NCBI RefSeq assembly: GCF_040545475.1
Contig: NZ_JBEPMA010000001.1
Span: 1 to 64,000 of the forward strand
Length of the DNA stretch: 64,000 nt
Direction of reading: 5' to 3'
Origin: Peptoniphilus_A olsenii
GTDB taxonomy: Bacteria > Bacillota > Clostridia > Tissierellales > Peptoniphilaceae
Shown: piece by piece, positions 62,405 to 64,000 of the stretch
Position numbering within the stretch: position 1 is the first letter of the stretch
Layout of the letters: each line of letters starts with the position of its first letter
Notes under the pieces: generated by a model
The model's input: only the letters and a program-made list of their open reading frames with translations
The model's database searches: none
What the model was told of the DNA's origin: nothing
Made by a program: the position numbers and the translations under genes

Positions 62405-63658
62405 TTGAACACAAAATCCAAGAAAAAAAATAAATTCTTTTACAGACGATTATTCGCCTTGATTTTTCTCTTAATCTTTATTTTTTTTATAGTTAAATTT
62501 ATAAGAGGAAAAACTATAAACGATTATAAAACTGTATTTCCAACTCTTACTACATACGAAGACGATTTTAATACTGAATTATATAATTTGTATAATGAAA
62601 AGGTCTACTATGCAAAAGGTGATGGAGTGGCAGTTTTTAACGCAAGCGAAGGTCAAAAAGTACCAGTAGGTTATGAAGTTTGTTACTTGAACTTAATGGA
62701 AGACGTATCTTCATTAAAAGATCAACTTATAAAAATAGAAGCCGCTATTAATTTAAAAGAAGGAATAGAACCTGAAATTGATGGAGATAAAAAAATTAAA
62801 TTTAATAATGGAATACAACAAATTATCAAAGAAAAAAAATATGATAAACTTTATAATGATATTGATTCATTAAATTTAGAAAATAAGGTTACTTATAGTG
62901 CTTCTGAATTAAAAGATTATATTGATTTATCAGATAGTGAACTTTTAGCACAAAAAAAAGAAATAGAAAATAAAATAGAAAAATATAATATTTCTTATCA
63001 AGCTGAGTTTTCTGGAATTGTTTCTTATAAAATTGATGGCGTTGAAGATAAGTTTGATATTAATAAACTTGATAGCATTAATTATAGTTTTCTGAAGAAA
63101 AATTTTGATTTTACGAATGTTGAAATGAATTCGCAAGTCAAAACAGGAGATGCGTTATTTAAAATAATAGATAATTTTTCTTGGAAAATGGCTTGTACAG
63201 TAGATAATATTTCAAAGATTAAAAATTATAATATAGGTGATACTGTAAGAATAGAAGTAGATAATTCTAATATGATTTATGGAATTATTGAAAAAATAAA
63301 TAAAACAGGAAATAAAGCTGTAATTATTGTTGATTTAGATATGTATATTGAGGATATGTATTCAAATAGAGTACATGAAGGTAAAATTGTAGTTGAGAAA
63401 ACTAAAGGTTATGAGATACCAAAGTCGACTTTAATTGAAAGAGACAATATGACAGGGGTTTATGTACAAGAAATTAAAGGATTAGTTAAATTTGTACCTG
63501 TTGAAATCGTAAGCGAAAAGCCTGAATCTGTATTTATTAATAGAGGCAATAAACAATCTGTAATACAAATTGGCAAAAAAACATATAAAACTGTTACAGT
63601 TAATGATGCTATAGTTATAAATCCTAGAACTGTTGACGAATCAAGAATATTAAACTGA
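62405..63658 (+). CDS. HlyD-like membrane-fusion/adaptor protein
   Basis: The 417-residue protein has a basic N-terminus, one membrane helix (about 14-33) and an HlyD_D23-like body: an N-terminal biotinyl-lipoyl-like half (YYAKGDGVAVFNASEGQKVPVGYEV), a helical hairpin, the second lipoyl half (SGIVSYKIDGVED), and a beta-barrel (WKMACTVDNISKIKNYNIGDTVRIEV). It resembles adaptors of efflux systems, but no transporter partner is next to it. In many Firmicutes a gene of this kind sits just before yggS and sepF at the cell-division cluster. TTG start behind AGGTGG. Confidence 0.75.
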   Translation: MNTKSKKKNKFFYRRLFALIFLLIFIFFIVKFIRGKTINDYKTVFPTLTTYEDDFNTELYNLYNEKVYYAKGDGVAVFNASEGQKVPVGYEVCYLNLMEDVSSLKDQLIKIEAAINLKEGIEPEIDGDKKIKFNNGIQQIIKEKKYDKLYNDIDSLNLENKVTYSASELKDYIDLSDSELLAQKKEIENKIEKYNISYQAEFSGIVSYKIDGVEDKFDINKLDSINYSFLKKNFDFTNVEMNSQVKTGDALFKIIDNFSWKMACTVDNISKIKNYNIGDTVRIEVDNSNMIYGIIEKINKTGNKAVIIVDLDMYIEDMYSNRVHEGKIVVEKTKGYEIPKSTLIERDNMTGVYVQEIKGLVKFVPVEIVSEKPESVFINRGNKQSVIQIGKKTYKTVTVNDAIVINPRTVDESRILN

Positions 63659-63668
63659 GGTGATCATT

Positions 63669-64000
63669 GTGGATTTAGAAACGAATTTAAAGCATGTTAT
63701 GGAAGGTATTGAAGAATCAAAATTAAAATCTCCATTTAAAAGAAATGTAGAGCTTATAGCGGTATCGAAAACTCATTCAACACAAATGATAAAAGAAGTC
63801 AGAGACTTAGGTATTAAAAACTTTGGAGAAAATAAAGTTCAGGAATTAATGGAAAAAATTGAAGAAATCCAAGGCGTAAATTTTCACTTAATTGGCAATT
63901 TGCAAACTAACAAGGTTAAATATATTTACGACAAAGTCAAGTTAATCCAATCATTAGATAGAATTAAATTAGCAAAAGAAATAAATAAAAGAGCATTGAA
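63669..64000 (+). CDS. yggS: Pyridoxal-phosphate homeostasis protein YggS (partial)
   Basis: Only the first 110 residues are in the window; the 3' end lies beyond it. The product begins at GTG (63669) after GAGGTGA, and contains ELIAVSKTHSTQMIKEVRD with the PLP-binding lysine, NFGENKVQEL, and FHLIGNLQTNKVKYI, the hallmarks of YggS/YlmE. It follows the HlyD-like gene by ten bases. Full length should be about 230 residues. Confidence 0.93.
   Translation, partial: MDLETNLKHVMEGIEESKLKSPFKRNVELIAVSKTHSTQMIKEVRDLGIKNFGENKVQELMEKIEEIQGVNFHLIGNLQTNKVKYIYDKVKLIQSLDRIKLAKEINKRAL

Noticed and set aside
1..64000. CRISPR array, tRNA or rRNA genes, insertion sequences or prophage
   Set aside because: I looked for spaced repeats, tRNA-like cloverleaf sequence, transposase motifs and phage structural genes on both strands and saw none beyond the intron end and the single DUF2815-like gene.

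Overview
The window is a gene-dense, very AT-rich chromosomal segment of a low-G+C Gram-positive anaerobe. The gene set fits Tissierellia, probably the Peptoniphilaceae (an inference; genus not resolved). It includes pyruvate:ferredoxin oxidoreductase, HPr kinase, the SCIFF peptide with its radical-SAM maturase, an AsnA-type asparagine synthetase, ThiT, a split ThrE exporter, HemZ, and the acpP-rnc-radical SAM-smc-ftsY and ylxM-ffh-rpsP-khpA-rimM-trmD-rplS clusters. Many genes start with TTG or GTG behind GGAGG or GGTGA ribosome-binding sites. No tRNA, rRNA, CRISPR array, complete insertion sequence or prophage is visible.

Layout. 1-5200 is the accessory part. It holds the 3' end of a group II intron, a decayed GNAT gene, a RimJ/RimL-type acetyltransferase, a half-length AI-2E family membrane protein, a TetR-controlled membrane-protein operon with two operators on its promoter, an orphan gene resembling phage DUF2815/Enc34 ssDNA-binding proteins, and an AlkD-like repair gene. 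5500-8450 is a glycine-betaine (OpuA-type) ABC operon. 8700-11456 is a two-component system. 11546-16079 carries pepP, uvrC and hprK. 16377-19916 is nifJ with its own strong promoter and terminator. 20039-27940 runs plsX-acpP-rnc-radical SAM-smc-ftsY. thiT lies on the minus strand. 28809-32708 is the SRP/ribosome-maturation operon. Then follow a GH18 wall hydrolase, a PLC-fold protein, asnA and an unknown gene, separated by overlapping terminator/promoter units. 37078-42441 is ruvCAB-spoIID-like-queA-tgt. 42499-44353 is yajC-scfA-scfB. 44637-52522 is recJ-rel-dtd-MBL-hemZ-Mur ligase. 52696-57889 is aspS-rseC, two coiled-coil membrane proteins and a TraB-family gene. The split ThrE exporter is on the minus strand, followed by der-plsY-gpsA, an HlyD-like adaptor, and yggS cut by the window edge.

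Most genes are housekeeping: translation and protein export, phospholipid and acyl-carrier synthesis, recombination and repair, the stringent response and tRNA queuosine modification. The most interesting parts are regulatory layouts (inverted repeats over promoters, terminators fused to promoters around asnA, a predicted 5'-terminal hairpin on the ffh mRNA), the orphan DUF2815-like gene next to AlkD, an atypical Mur ligase, and a tandem pair of uncharacterised membrane coiled-coil proteins. No clearly new multi-gene system could be demonstrated.
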